Both the position numbers and the translations under genes were made by a program. DNA of 64,000 bases from Cylindrodendrum hubeiense (Eukaryota > Ascomycota > Sordariomycetes > Hypocreales > Nectriaceae), in assembly GCA_014621425.1 (NCBI GenBank), contig JAANBB010000061.1:82844-146843 (forward strand). The letters run 5' to 3'. This document shows positions 44,613 to 56,731 of this stretch, one piece after another (within the stretch, counting starts at the first letter, position 1; each line of letters starts with the position of its first letter). A model generated the notes under the pieces. It was not told the DNA's origin. It saw only the letters and a program-made list of their open reading frames with translations, and ran no database searches.

Positions 44613-44985
44613 GGTGTAATTCGTCTCGACAATGATTGGGAGGTTTCACATTTCAAGGTCATCTTGAGAAGGGCCGAGGTGTTCCTTTGGGGTCATATTC
44701 TAGTTTCCCAGTAGCACATTCGCAGCCAGCAGGATTCTGGTCTTGCGGAACAATGTTGCATCTGAAAGGAGGGATTATGCATTAGATTGATTGGAAATAT
44801 ACTCTTGATTTATATCTAACAGAAGACTCAGGGCAGGTCTAAATACAAGATATCCTTGTGATCCTAGTAACTGCGATGAGGCCCTTGAGATAGAAGATTT
44901 AACGGTCTTGAGACCGGATGCAAGGCATCCAGGTCTTTAAAGCCAGACCGTGATGTCAACAACCATTCAATCTGACAACAAATAT
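44613..44985. other. Convergent 3' spacer
   Basis: About 370 bases between the stop codons of the P450 and the MFS gene. Nothing besides UTRs is visible. Confidence 0.5.
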
Positions 44986-46661
44986 CTAACTCAAGTACTT
45001 GAGAAACAAAGTCCAGGATGTAGCAATCATGGCCACCAACGCCGAGAGTGTATAGATGGTCCACGGCTTGGCCACACGTCTCCTTGTTAGAGGATCGCTA
45101 TCTCGGTCTTCAATCTCAGCTTCACGCCTCTCTCGCTCATTTCGAGTCATGGTGATTCCTCTGCCCAGTTTCTTGTAGTCCACGAAGACATAGAATAAGC
45201 CGATAAAAAAGCCAACTGCTTTGATACTTGATGACACGGTCAATACTCTGCCATATCCCATAGCTTCTGTCCCATCCTGGACAACTCCATAGACGACTTC
45301 CATCTAAGCATGATGTTAGTAAGAAAATATCGAAGCAGCTGCAACACTCACAATAGTCGCGCCGGAGTTATTGAATGCTCTCCAGACCCCAAAAGCCGTG
45401 CCCAACTTGTCCTGATCCGCTACAAGTAGAGGAATGCTAACATTAAGAGGCATCCCGTTGATCAACCCGGCAATGGATTGGAATACCAAAGCCACCAGCG
45501 GATGCGCATTTGTGAATCCAATCAACGAATTGGCAAGGATGTAAACCAGAGGAGCCAGAGCAACCAAGTGAAATCGGTACCCGTATTTATCAATCAACCA
45601 GCCAATAATTGGGGCCCCAACAATCCGGATAACCTTTTGCCCTGTTGTCATGAAGCCTGCAGTCTGCTCTTTGTATCCCTTCATCCGAATCATGTCGGCG
45701 GCTGAAACACCAAATCCATTTGCACCACCGCTTTGCAGGATTTGGGTGCCTGGTAGCATAAGGTACTGCCAAGGCAAATTCAGCAACGAGTCCCAGGACC
45801 ATGTGCGCTTCACGTTAAGTCCATGGCTCTTTGCAACAGCCTTAGCTCGGGCGGAAGTGAGGCGAAACTGCTTGGGGATGAATGTTCTCTCGAAGAAGAC
45901 GTATGCGATATTGATGAGCATACTCCCACAGCAGAAGAAGGCTGGAACCCAAAACGTCCAACCGTACCAGCCAGTACCGTTTTTAATTGGAATAGCGACC
46001 ATACCCGCCACAAGACCAACGGTGCTTGAAAGGGCGTTTTCAAGTCCGAACGCGAAGGCAAGACCGCCCGCACCAAACCAATGGTAGATGAACTAAAAGA
46101 TAAAAAATTGTAAGCAAAGCAACCTTTGGGAATTCCATGCGGAAATGGAATGAGGAGATGATGTACCTTCTGCTGTGCTTGATCAAGAATAGCGATCCCG
46201 AATCCCATCACGATGTGACCCGCCACTAGTACCCGCCAAGCGGAGATGTGGATTGCAGCAGCAGCAATCACAGACCCGATGAAGATGATTACTGTACAGC
46301 ATATCGTGATCGGATTCGGGCCCCACCAGTCCAAGATCATTCCTCCCAGAATGGGAAAGACGGAGTTGATAAAGGAGTCGGCGCTGGCAATGACACCAAA
46401 CTGGGCATTAGTGATATCCAGCTCCTCGCGTAATGTGTTCTTCAATGGACCGAGACTGGCATTTATCCAGTTTTGCCCGATGGGAAACGCAATAACGCAG
46501 GCCAGAGCGATCCATTTGTAAGTCCAGGGAATGGGCTTGGTGATAGGGTCTTCATCAGTCCTCGAGTCTTCCAAATTGCTATCCTCATCAGATGGAGACC
46601 CAGCTACTCGGACAACTGGATTCTTTTCATCCGAAAGGACATTTTGAAGTGGTGTTGCCAT
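44986..46661 (-). CDS. Major facilitator superfamily transporter (MFSD1-like)
   Basis: Exons 46661-46167, 46092-45352 and 45303-44986 give 517 residues. After a hydrophilic acidic start come twelve hydrophobic segments with a long basic cytosolic loop in the middle (SARAKAVAKSHGLNVKRTW). The first helix region (WIALACVIAFPIGQNWINASLGPLKNTLREEL) and GGMILDWWGP resemble MFSD1-like members. Substrate and direction cannot be read from sequence. It is tail to tail with the P450, so it may export or import a substrate related to that enzyme, but this is inference. The start at 46661 was chosen over an in-frame Met at 46850 because the region between looks like 5' UTR. Confidence 0.88.
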
Positions 46662-47851
46662 GGCTGGACTGAAACAAATGGAAGACACAGAAAGCTTTGG
46701 ATGACTTTCAAAATAAAGATTATGAAGCAGGTAATCTGAGCTTTTTAAATAAATACGAATGAAACAACAGACCTTGTCACAATTCACAATTTCGCGCAGA
46801 CAGAGCTTGGCGGCGAACATTATCTGATCTTTCTCAGGCTTGTTGGCCATATTGGAACATGCCTTTCAGTGTTATTCGTCAATATACGCAGAAGACTATT
46901 CCAAGATTGGCAAGGCCTGTTGGTGCACACGAAAAATACCACATGCATGCATGATCCGTATTAACGACCCAACAAGAGAACACATGGTCCTATTGGAGCG
47001 GTTCAAGTCCACTTGCTCTGCCAAGCCTGCTAAAATTATGCTTAAGTGGCTCCAGCCGCCTTGCCGTCGCATTCGGCAGGCTTACAGTCTCACTTGGCAT
47101 ACCTTGGCCCGAATGATCAAGTGGGTGGAGCTGAATGTCGAAGCGAGACGGCTGTTGCCTTATCATCAAGATCTTCGTGAAAATGAGACCTGCATGGCTG
47201 GATTTGGTCACATGCATGATGTTAGCTTGGCCTCTTTTAGTCCTTGGTACTGAAGCGATTGATACAGCAAGAGCGGCTCAGAGCTGCGAGTCGTATCATA
47301 GGTTTACATAGTCCATATTAAACCTTATGGAGCTCCGTGATGGAGATATTTGCTTTCATTAGGCCATTGCTACATACTGAATTCACTCTGAAACCATGTG
47401 TTAAAAAATCTCATGATGATGGATGGTGTGTGGGGGTGGATATTCGCCGACTCTAGGCAACATGCCGCAGATCATTGAAAAGCCCTGCCAAGTGAATAAA
47501 GAGGGAATAAATGGCAATCAGCCACTGCTTATTATTGGTTTAGCCAGCATCGAAGAATGGTGCATGGGTTAGTTTTGCCCTAAATGCAGTAGTTACATCA
47601 GAGAACATAACAATAAGCAGCCACTCACTAAAACGACGAAGCCATCTTCGGTTGCAACGGTGATGGTCGGGGCTTTACTACAAAATGCAACTTTTCAATC
47701 CCCAGGATATTATAATTATGATTCCATACAGACCTGACGACAGAAATTTTTTTGAATGAAATTTACAGGCATACCCAGGACACGATTCTGTGCCTTGGGC
47801 CCGCTGATGATGGCGAATCCTCCATCTTGCAAAAGTGGAGGTGACCCCGGT

Positions 47852-47877
47852 AGCCAAGCCATTTAGCCAAGCCATTT
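47852..47877. repeat. Perfect tandem duplication of a 13-base unit
   Basis: AGCCAAGCCATTT occurs twice in direct succession. It is probably replication slippage. Confidence 0.85.
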
Positions 47878-48453
47878 AGTCTTCCACCCTTGAGAAAACT
47901 ATGGAACTGTTGATTAATAATGATGGATACGAGAGTATTTCGGCCCAACGCGAATAAGAAACGAAATTGTGACGGGTACGGAACCCGTGGCGTGGAATAT
48001 CCCACTCTCTCTGTTCGTCGTAGATGAATTTTACATGTGGGTTTGGATTCCAGGTTTGCCGCTGTGAGCGCGACAATAACATAATATTTTGCCCAATTAA
48101 GAGGCGATGCTCCGTTTCTAGCGGTAACGAGTAAATTGTTGGTCCATGGGAAATATTTATACTAAGCCCGGAATGTGAACCTTTCAACGAAATGTTGGCT
48201 GATTGAAGTCACATACTGACTTGTCTTCTTAAAACTGGATTGGTAGGGCTGGATGTACCTGAAATTTGCTCTTTCCCAGTTGGCTGGACCTCCCTGATCA
48301 TGAGTTAAGTGCAATCTTATGACAGTGAAAAGGATAGTTCAATCGCCCACAAAAGCCATTGTAGCGCGACTTTAGCTGGGAGATGGTGTGAAGGGTGGGC
48401 GCAGATGAGCGCCTATTTAGTGTGGTCAGCCTCACTTATCGAATGGAGCCTCA

Positions 48454-48519
48454 GATCCATGGCGTCGGGTCGCTTATCGGAATAGACCTTCCGATTCATG
48501 GTGTCGGGTCGCTTCCCGG
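48454..48519. repeat. Imperfect direct repeat of 27 bases
   Basis: The 27-base unit beginning GATCCATGGCGTCGGGTCGC at 48454 recurs at 48493 with four changes, separated by 12 bases. The function is unknown. Confidence 0.7.
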
Positions 48520-48864
48520 ACATGCGAGGCGCCCACCCGGTTGCACCGAGGGCCGGACGTAGAGGGGAGAAGGCGAGGGGGGCCACTGCCTCATGCATCC
48601 GCATCTCGACTATATGGGAAAATGGTTTGTGGACCACGGTTGATTTGAAGAATAACGTGACCAACAAGTGGTATGGTTTTAGCTCGCAATCAATAGCTTC
48701 TCTTGTGGCGATACCCAAGATAAGCAAGTGACCATGCAGCTGCTAACGTACTTTATTCTGGACGCACCAGGAACAGATTCTCGAGGTGAGAATTAATGAG
48801 CTATTATGGCAGTACTACTGAAAGATTGCAGATCAAGTCATTATAACCTAGTGGTACATGGTTT

Positions 48865-49884
48865 CTAGTTGAGATTCTGTGTCGAAATCACTGGTCCCGT
48901 TTCGCCTCCCTCCCTGCCACCAAACGGCCAATACTTCGCCACGACCCTCTCGGGCTTCGCATTAGGCAGAGACACTCCATGAATAGTGTTGTACAGCCAG
49001 ACCTGGAAAACGTTCTCATAGGGGTAGTTGTCAGAATTGAGGCGCCACGCCCACGCGCCAACGACACGCCCACTAACAACTTCTTCGACCTTGGCTTCCA
49101 CCTCCTCAAAGGGGTTCATCGCGTTGACCCATGGCATTTCGGAAGTGAATCCCCATACCAGCTGCTGCTCTTGGAGACCGGGCACGGCTCTCAGATAGTC
49201 ATCGGGACTTGTGCCTTGACCGCCGTCGTAGTTTTGCATGTTGACGTAGTCGCAGGACTGAGCCACGCTTGCATCAAGGTTGCTAGTCCAAGCTGGACAG
49301 ATTGAAAGTGTGAATCTGGCGCTGAGCTTCTGGCTAAGTGCATCGAGGCTCTTGCGCACGGCTGTGAGGATCTTTGGAAGGCCAGGTGCGTCATTGCCTT
49401 TTTCAACGTCGACGTCTAATCCGTCAAGCCGAGCAGACACCTGGCCAACTCCATCGAGCGCAGGTAGCTTGCGGTTGTAATAAGAGTCGATGAAACTTGC
49501 CACTGAGTCGGCGTATTGCTGAACGGCGTGTGGGTCGATGTTGCCGTCGCGGTCTTGGAGAATACCCCAGTCAGATCCACCCGGACAGTTGCCCATGAAT
49601 TGTTCCATGATGATCTTGATGTTGGGATTCGTGGAGCGAGCGGCACGAATGACCCAGTGGAAGCGCTCTAAAAGGCTTCCGCCGTCGTCAGGGCCAGTGC
49701 TTAGCATGATGGAGTGGGTTTCATCGTTGACGAAGAATGGACTGATGAAGAGGACATCAACTGCGTCAAACCGGATTTCAGTCCAACTGCTCGGGATGTT
49801 GTCCCAGGAGCCATCCTGGATCCCTGGTTCATCCAAGTAAACGTGGGCACCCACAAACTTCGTTGACCAGGGACCTACAGCCAT
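48865..49884 (-). CDS. Glycoside hydrolase family 18 (chitinase-like) protein
   Basis: The product has 339 residues in one exon. The GH18 active-site motif DxxDxDxE is complete: Asp154, Asp157, Asp159 and the catalytic Glu161 in LDGLDVDVE. Other TIM-barrel strands are FDAVDVLFISPFFV, IKIIMEQFMGN, LSICPAWTS, SCDYVNMQNYDGG and VWGFTSEMPW. Most fungal GH18 enzymes of this size are chitinases or endo-N-acetylglucosaminidases. There is no signal peptide after the chosen Met (MAVGPWSTKF), so it may act inside the cell, as endo-N-acetylglucosaminidase-type deglycosylases do. The frame stays open for about 58 codons upstream, but that part reads as a leader. Function beyond the family is unsure. Confidence 0.85.
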   Translation of the reverse strand: MAVGPWSTKFVGAHVYLDEPGIQDGSWDNIPSSWTEIRFDAVDVLFISPFFVNDETHSIMLSTGPDDGGSLLERFHWVIRAARSTNPNIKIIMEQFMGNCPGGSDWGILQDRDGNIDPHAVQQYADSVASFIDSYYNRKLPALDGVGQVSARLDGLDVDVEKGNDAPGLPKILTAVRKSLDALSQKLSARFTLSICPAWTSNLDASVAQSCDYVNMQNYDGGQGTSPDDYLRAVPGLQEQQLVWGFTSEMPWVNAMNPFEEVEAKVEEVVSGRVVGAWAWRLNSDNYPYENVFQVWLYNTIHGVSLPNAKPERVVAKYWPFGGREGGETGPVISTQNLN

Positions 49885-52322
49885 GTTGTGCGAGAAATAG
49901 ATCTTGTTGAAGTATGAGGAGTCTGAGGTGGTCTGGATCTCAATGATGTGTGAGAATGATGGAGGGTATGCGAAGAACGCTGAGTTGACCTTTTCTCGAC
50001 TGACGATGTGCGTATATATACAGGTTCCCTGCTGTAATAAATACGGTACGCTTGCAAACAAAGTTTCGGAATAGCAATACTGACTTCACATTCCAGTATC
50101 GCCAACAAGCCGCGCCCAGACCCTTCCAGCTGCATCATATTTCAAAATTTATTTATCTTGTCTGACTACACCGGCTAAACTTGGAATGTGATCCATTGCG
50201 GCCCGCACTGTCCGGCACGGGAAAGGACCCTTAGTGGGTTAGTACTGACTTCGTGGCTGGCTGACCACCTCAGCTCCAGTTGGGTGTAATTCTGTGATCT
50301 TGAACCCTGCGAGAAACCCAATCAAGACACTCCACACCCCGCCATTGTAGAACCACTCGCATCTTGTCAACCTTGTCCCTCAGCCCTTGTAGGCGGCCGA
50401 ACATGGCATGTGAGCAAAAGTTGCATTGCAGTCCGGAATGTCTAGCACTGGAACGAGCCTCCCGTGGACCAGTGACGCGCTCGGTGGCTGGCTATAGTCC
50501 ATGTATTTCATTTCCTTCATATTCTAGAACGATGATTGACATACTTTGTAATAACTGGCTAGGTAGTCAGTTTCTGTAACACTAGCCTGGGGAGCCAATC
50601 TCACAATCGGAGATACTGTAAGCTCGGGTACAAATGTTTTCCGTTATTTAGGGTTCCAAGTCTTCGGCACAGTCAAAGCAACAGCCATATGGTAACGGGG
50701 TCCATTATAACACGCGAAGTGTTGCAAGCATTCCTAATCGAAGTATCCAGTACTCTCCCAGCCACAAAGCAATCTCCACCAACGCCAGGTGAGGGAAGCA
50801 CCGTGTGTTAGGAGGAAAGGATCAAATTTAAACTTGACGGTGCAATATTAGTATGGCTCACACTACTGTGGCATGCTGACCGTCTTGACTTTGGAGTGTT
50901 CAGGTGACGCTGGCCAGGAGCCAGACACGAAGGACGCAGCTGGTCTCATCAGCTACCCTATATCTAACAAAGCTCTGAAATGATGACTCAATATCCTGTT
51001 CCACGACGACCCACATTATGCGAACAGATAAGAGGGTTTGAGATATTATTTGGACTTCAGGGCTAACACAAGATAGAAAGGCTAAGAGTATGACTTTCTC
51101 TACCTTTCGATTAAATTCACCATAGCCGTGCGAGATGAATGCAGAACTTAACTCGACAGGGCATGTATCGAGGCGTGGAAACAACGCACAGTATTACAGA
51201 AAGTAAAGAGCAAAAATGAGTCAAATAAGAAACACCGATTAATAACCTGTGCATTATTCTAAACTTATTGACTTTCAGAGTGGACCACTTTTTGAAAGCA
51301 ACACGTGCGTGGATGTAGGATGGCCTGTTGCTTTGGCAACACCACTTTCGCTTAGCGGACCCGCTTCCAGCCTCAGAGCAACTACAAAAACTCAGCTAGC
51401 TCTCCGTTCTGCAGATCCTGCATATGTCAGGAGCAGCTCTGCTTCATCTCACCCTGTTGTCCCGCGATGATGCCGTCGCATGAACATGCGATATCCCGGC
51501 GATATCCTTTGCTTCACGCAACTCATTGAACCCGGCCAAGAATGATGACAATCTCCATGTCCGCTCTCCAACGCCGCGCATGAATCAATCGAGAAGACGA
51601 AATCGCTTTGTTTAGCGATCAAGACACTCGAGGATGATACTGCTTGTTGCATTCAAGACGAGAGCAGCAAGGATAGCTCCGCACATCGCGTGAGCCGCAA
51701 TTGTCCAAATCTTCTGGCAGATGCGACACACTCTTCAAGGTATGTACGTCAGAGCACACAGGCCGCCTAAAGCCAAATATCACCCCTCTTGCGATCCTAC
51801 ATGATGTTTTGCAACGTATTTGCTACTTCAGAGCTTGTTTATACAAGCCATGAGACAATTTTTCACCATTGCCCTGATTCGGATCTCTAAACCTCTTTTT
51901 ATTTTTCAATTAGCACTTTCGTCGTGGCAGCGTTTGGCTAACTTGGAATCACAGATGTAGCTCTCCGAAGCAAGTTCCAGACCGGCAACCAAAGTATTGA
52001 ACGGGACTTGGCCTCACTGATGAATCAGAATGGTTACTAATGAGCAGAGGCAGCTAAGTGATGGCTAATCTAAATAATTATTCGTGATGCGTTGTTTCAT
52101 AATGCTACATTCCGTGACAACAACTGCAACACCAACTACTGTAATGATGCGACGAAGTGGAACGATGGTGAGACGAATGTTGTAAACAGCTTTGAAGATG
52201 CCAAAGACTCCATAGAATTGGCTAAGGAGCATCAACGAAAGCTCCAAAGGAATTTGCCCCCAGCAGCTTGCGAAAGTGTCGCGCGTTCCCATGCTCACCC
52301 AGTCCATTCACCAAACGCTGGA
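49885..52322. other. Gene-poor region of about 2.4 kb
   Basis: It starts with the promoter of the GH18 gene and ends with the 3' UTR of the ankyrin gene. Only short frames with no motifs are seen; no transposon ends are recognised. Confidence 0.5.
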
Positions 52323-55300
52323 TCATCCAGTGCAAAATTCCGCACCCACCTCGTTAGTTTGGTTGTCCTCTACCGGCATATCGCCCACCATAGAAGAATA
52401 TTCCCCTAGCCAAATCGATAAATCATCCACCAAGAGATCACCTTGTGTAACATCCAGATCCATTCCGTTAGTTTGGCGACTCTCCTCAGTCACATCGTCC
52501 AAATATCCACCATCGTCCCCTAACCAAAGCGAGAAATCATCAAGGACTGGATCACCTTGCGCAATTTCTGTGTCCACCTCCATATGTTGGCGAATCCCCT
52601 CGGTTAGATCGTTCAAATATCCATCGCTGCCCCCCTTGCAAGAGAGTTCCCCCAACGAAAGCGAGAAATCGTCAAGGACCAGATCATCCTGTCCAATTTC
52701 TGGGTTCACCTGGTGAGTTTGGCAGTTCCCTGCAATTGCGTCGCCCACCTTCCTATTGTCGTCCTCCGCATTCAAGCCTCCTTCTGCGCTGAAATCAATC
52801 AGCATATCCCATTCCCACGACAGTGCTTCCACAAGCCCTTCTGCCTCAGTCAAGCTTTGCCCTTCTTCGGCCAAACTTTGCTCTTCATCAACCACGCTTA
52901 TTGTATCCCTGGCTAAGTCTCGTTCTTCATCAGACAAGCTTTCCCCCTGTCCACGCAAGCCTCCTTCTTCCTCAAATCTGCCTCGACAGCGCTGTAGCAA
53001 CTCTGCGACCGTGTGATGTCCCTCACTAGTTGCTAAATCAATGGATCGGGCATATTGATCAGACTCAAACCTTCTAGTTTGATCTCCGTGATGTATCAGA
53101 AGCTGCAGCATGTCAAGTCTTCCGCGTTCCGCAGCTCCTTCTAGCGCGGTCCTCCCATGTTGTCTTGAAGGTAAGGCATTGATATTCGCACCAAGATCCA
53201 GCAAGTGTTTTGCCACTCCAATGTGGCCCTGGATAGCAGCTAGTTGCAAGGCAGTGCCGCCGCCTATGAAAGCCGGCGGCGCATTGACATCCGCCCCAGC
53301 TTTTAGGAGACAATCCATGATGTCTAAGTCGCCTACCTCGACCGCCCATTGTAGAGGAGAGCGGCCGTACCAAATATCTTGGTTGTGCTCGTTGACATTT
53401 GCACCAGCCTCCAAAAATAAGTGGACTAGTTCCTTATTGCGACGTAATATAGGATGTGCCAAGGGGCTGCGAATACCATGTTCCGCAGTGTTGTTTTCGA
53501 ATCTTTGATTGTATCTTACCAGAATTTGCGCCATGTCGAGGTCATTTGCCTCGCTCACAATGTTCCAAGTCAATCTATCGGCTCGATAGCCACGTCGTAG
53601 AAGCTCTTCACATCCTCCATCAATCCCGCCCATAATAGCAATAGCTAATGGACTTCCCTTAAAACAACGGCTGGTGCGCCAGTACCATTTTGTGTGGATT
53701 TGAGTAACAGCACCCTGTTCGTACGACTTTGACGAACCGGTTGTTAAAGGCACCAAAGCTGTGTTTGAGTCTGGTAAAAATTCAAGAACCTTCCGTAGAA
53801 TGCTCAAGTCACCCCGTTTCGCAGCTAATCCAATAGCTGTTGCCTCCAAGAAATTCGATTGTGCTTGAGGAGGACGTTTCGTAAGGATTCGATCAATAAT
53901 CGAGTCCATCTCGGTTACTATCGCAGCACAGAGAGCCCCTGCATCGTAACAATCTAGGAGCTCTTCTATCACGATATCGAGGATTTGCGGGTTCCTGGAC
54001 AGAATTGCTGCTTCGAAGGCTGACATTCCGTTCTCATCGGTCTCTTTCAAGGTTCCGCCATGACTGAGAAAAAGCTTCACAAGCTCCCAATCGCCGAGAA
54101 GAATCGCTGATATCACTTCTCCACCAAAAAGGTTCGCCCCATTTTCAATTAACAGCCTTGCAGCAGAACAAGCGCGGCTGAAATCTTCTTCGATTTCCAT
54201 CTTCATTTCCTCTTTTATTTCCCGCTTCCTTTTCTCATCCGTTTCCCCGTCCATATCTTCATCCATCTTCTCCTTGACTTCGGCCTCCATTCCCAAGTCT
54301 GGATGGTGTAGTGCACATTGAAGCGCAGTATTTCCATTCTGGTCTTTCTCATCTGGATCCCCACCAGCAGCTAAAGCCGCTGAGAGCATTTCAAGGTGTC
54401 GTGATTGAACAGCTATAACGATCTCGCGACCTGTCAATTTGCTACCTGCTCGAATCAACGTGACAATAGGATCTAAACGTTCCTTGGAGTCCAAATGCAT
54501 CCGATACTGCGAGAGTTGCACCTCAAGAGGTGTTAAGTGACATGGCAGGGAGGGCTGAATCCTCCTAAACTGGTATCGATCTCGTGCGATGATCAATTCC
54601 TGCTCGTTGGAAATTCTGGCGAGCGAATTGATATCGGCGCCCTTGTCAATGAATAATTGTACAATTTCGATGTGCCCGCAATATACCGCAAGATGAATGG
54701 GGGGTATATATTCCGAGGCTGCGGCGTGAGGTCCATACATATGAAGGAGCAATTGACATGTACTTAAGTGGCCATTACGTGTGGCTGCATGCAAAGGTGT
54801 GACATCGTAGTAATTGGAGAAGACGTCGGGGGAGATGCTGTGAAGGAAAAGAATGGTATCATTGTTCGCTTTGGCGGCAGCTGATATAAGCTCATCCGCT
54901 GTAACAAATTTGGCCATTGGAATACCCGGGTACTGCGAGGCAAGAAGACCCAATATGTTTCGGGTTGCATCCTCGCCAACTGAAGCTGCTGTGCTTAGAG
55001 CAGTCTCCCGATACAGGAGACCGTTCTGCGGATACAACGCACGCGAAAGGTCTGCTCCTTGTTGCACAGTCTTAACCACAAGACTCATATCCTGTCCCAT
55101 GATGGCAAAATGAAGAGCCCAATATAGGTTTTCAGAGGTGGGATACTTTAATAGAAGTTTCGCAATGCGTAAAATAACAGTCGCACCATAATGGTGAAGT
55201 TTCGGCATAAGTCTCAGTGGGGTTTCCGGCACACAACGAGGTGGCAAGAAATTTAAATCGGCACCCGCTTCTAAAAGAGACTCCATCAACTCTAGGTCGC

Positions 55301-56527
55301 CATGTAATATAGAATATTGGAGGGCTGTCGTTCCTGGATGCCGGATGTCGACGTTTGGGTCCTGGCCTGATGCCAACAACCATTTGATTAAGCCTAAAGC
55401 TTCATTGTCTTCGATCTTGAGTCTTCGGCGATCTGACCACCGTCTCATCGCCTCACAGAAAAGATTTTCCATGAACCCGGAGATTGTGATGTCCTGGAGT
55501 CCCTTCATGTCGAGAGTGAGATTTAGAAGACCCGAATCTCGGAGGATTCGCATAGTCGAATTCCACTTTTCGAGTTCGGATAACTTGGACAGGTCGTTAG
55601 AGATGTTGTAGATGGTTATTGACAACAATTCGCCGAGGGCTTCTTCCCGGGATCCGTGTAAGAGAACTTGAGAACGTTGCAAATTCTCCTCCGGGTAAGA
55701 CTCAGGCATTGACATTCCAATGACAGCCGCTAACGTGGAGATCCGAGGCAGCGGATTCATATCCCAGAGTTTCGTGTCTGGACCAATGATAGATGAAATA
55801 AGAGACTTGGATTGCGCTGCCTGCACCAGCTGGATGTTACCAGCTTCTGCACTTCCTGTCTGGCGGGCGTTGGAAATCACTGTAACCATGGATGATGAGC
55901 AATCGAACGGGCTTCTCTGGTATTGGATACTAACATGGAAAGAAGTCTGTGGTTTGGAATATGAACCATGGCAAATTGCTTGGCCATTCAAACTCCATTG
56001 TGAGTGGTTGTGGTGTGCAGACAGCAATATGCGAAGTGACTGGGGACCTAGGTGGAGGACTCGGAGCTATAGAGTATACTATTGTCAGCAAGTCGTAGTG
56101 AGCAAGGGGTTTTGGAAACAGACATGAATTTCCTTGCGGAACACAGATGTCGCGATAGCGGTTCGTTCCCTTCTCAACCGCGCACTGCTTCAGGCGCTTG
56201 CCACAGTTCACAACTTCGCTGTCTTTGCCTTCTCGTTTACGTTTGGAAATTCTGCGGTCTATCAGGACCCACGTTTCCTTGTCGATGTTTTTCTGAAATC
56301 CCCACTTTTTCAATTTGTACTCCAACTGAGCCTTCCTGCAAGAAGTTAATCACTCTCGTTATTCCTAAAAACACAAAGCATGGTGGCACCAACGAGACAG
56401 AAAGCCCAAGTTTCTCAATCTCAGATTTTAGTTCCTTGAGGGACATATCTTCCACGAGGTAGAGGCGTCGTATCGCAGGCTTGTGTTGAAGCCATTCCGC
56501 CTCCGTAGGCTGGTGGGTTGGTGCCAT
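52323..56527 (-). CDS. Clr5-domain ankyrin-repeat protein (1363 residues)
   Basis: Exons 56527-56394, 56335-55935 and 55879-52323 join in frame. The N-terminus is a Clr5 domain (about residues 8-65): EAEWLQHKPAIRRLYLVEDMSLKEL, then across the first intron KAQLEYKLKKWGFQKNIDKETW. Clr5 domains occur in many fungal proteins of unknown role. Next come a basic KRKRE segment and a Pro-rich linker, then about 15-20 ankyrin repeats (for example TTALQYSILHGDLELMESLLEAGADLN and SPLQWAVEVGDLDIMDCLLKAGADVN), interrupted by a highly charged Glu/Lys helix (EVKEKMDEDMDGETDEKRKR). The last 140 residues are acidic and repetitive (separate entry). A role in protein scaffolding is inferred from the ankyrins. 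Confidence 0.9.
52326..52750 (-). repeat. C-terminal tandem repeats of about 38 residues in the ankyrin protein
   Basis: Three full and one partial acidic units follow each other, centred on QDDLVLDDFSLSLG, QGDPVLDDFSLWLG and QGDLLVDDLSIWLG, each preceded by a RQ/NQ-T-x-V-type segment and followed by GYLN/GYLD. The period is about 114 bases and is also visible in the DNA. The core (acidic, VLDDFSLxLG) looks like a short linear motif or small helical unit; I do not know it from another family. Confidence 0.75.
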
Positions 56528-56731
56528 GGCGTGGGGCGTGGACGGTAGAGAACGAAATCGAAAACTGAGAGTGGGTGAATGCGGCAGGATATCCCAGGGT
56601 GATGACGATGGGGATGAAGCAGATGATAGCGATGAGAAGAGAGGAAAGGAGGGGAGCGAAGAAACGAGGTAGGCTGTGATTTATGTAGTGATGGAGGCGG
56701 TACCAACGACGTCGCTGGCGATTGGCTGCTA

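Larger units (their letters stand above)
46662..48864. other. Intergenic region of about 2.2 kb
   Basis: It includes the MFS promoter. A 137-codon plus-strand frame at 46840-47253 has no motif and overlaps the likely leader of the MFS gene, so I do not call it. Two small repeats are listed separately. No other gene is visible. Confidence 0.5.

Noticed and set aside
46980..47035. A tRNA-like T-loop (GGTTCAAGTCC)
   Set aside because: The stem has a mismatch and no matching acceptor stem or anticodon arm was found upstream.
46840..47253. A 137-codon plus-strand frame
   Set aside because: It overlaps the leader of the MFS gene, has no domain and has irregular composition.
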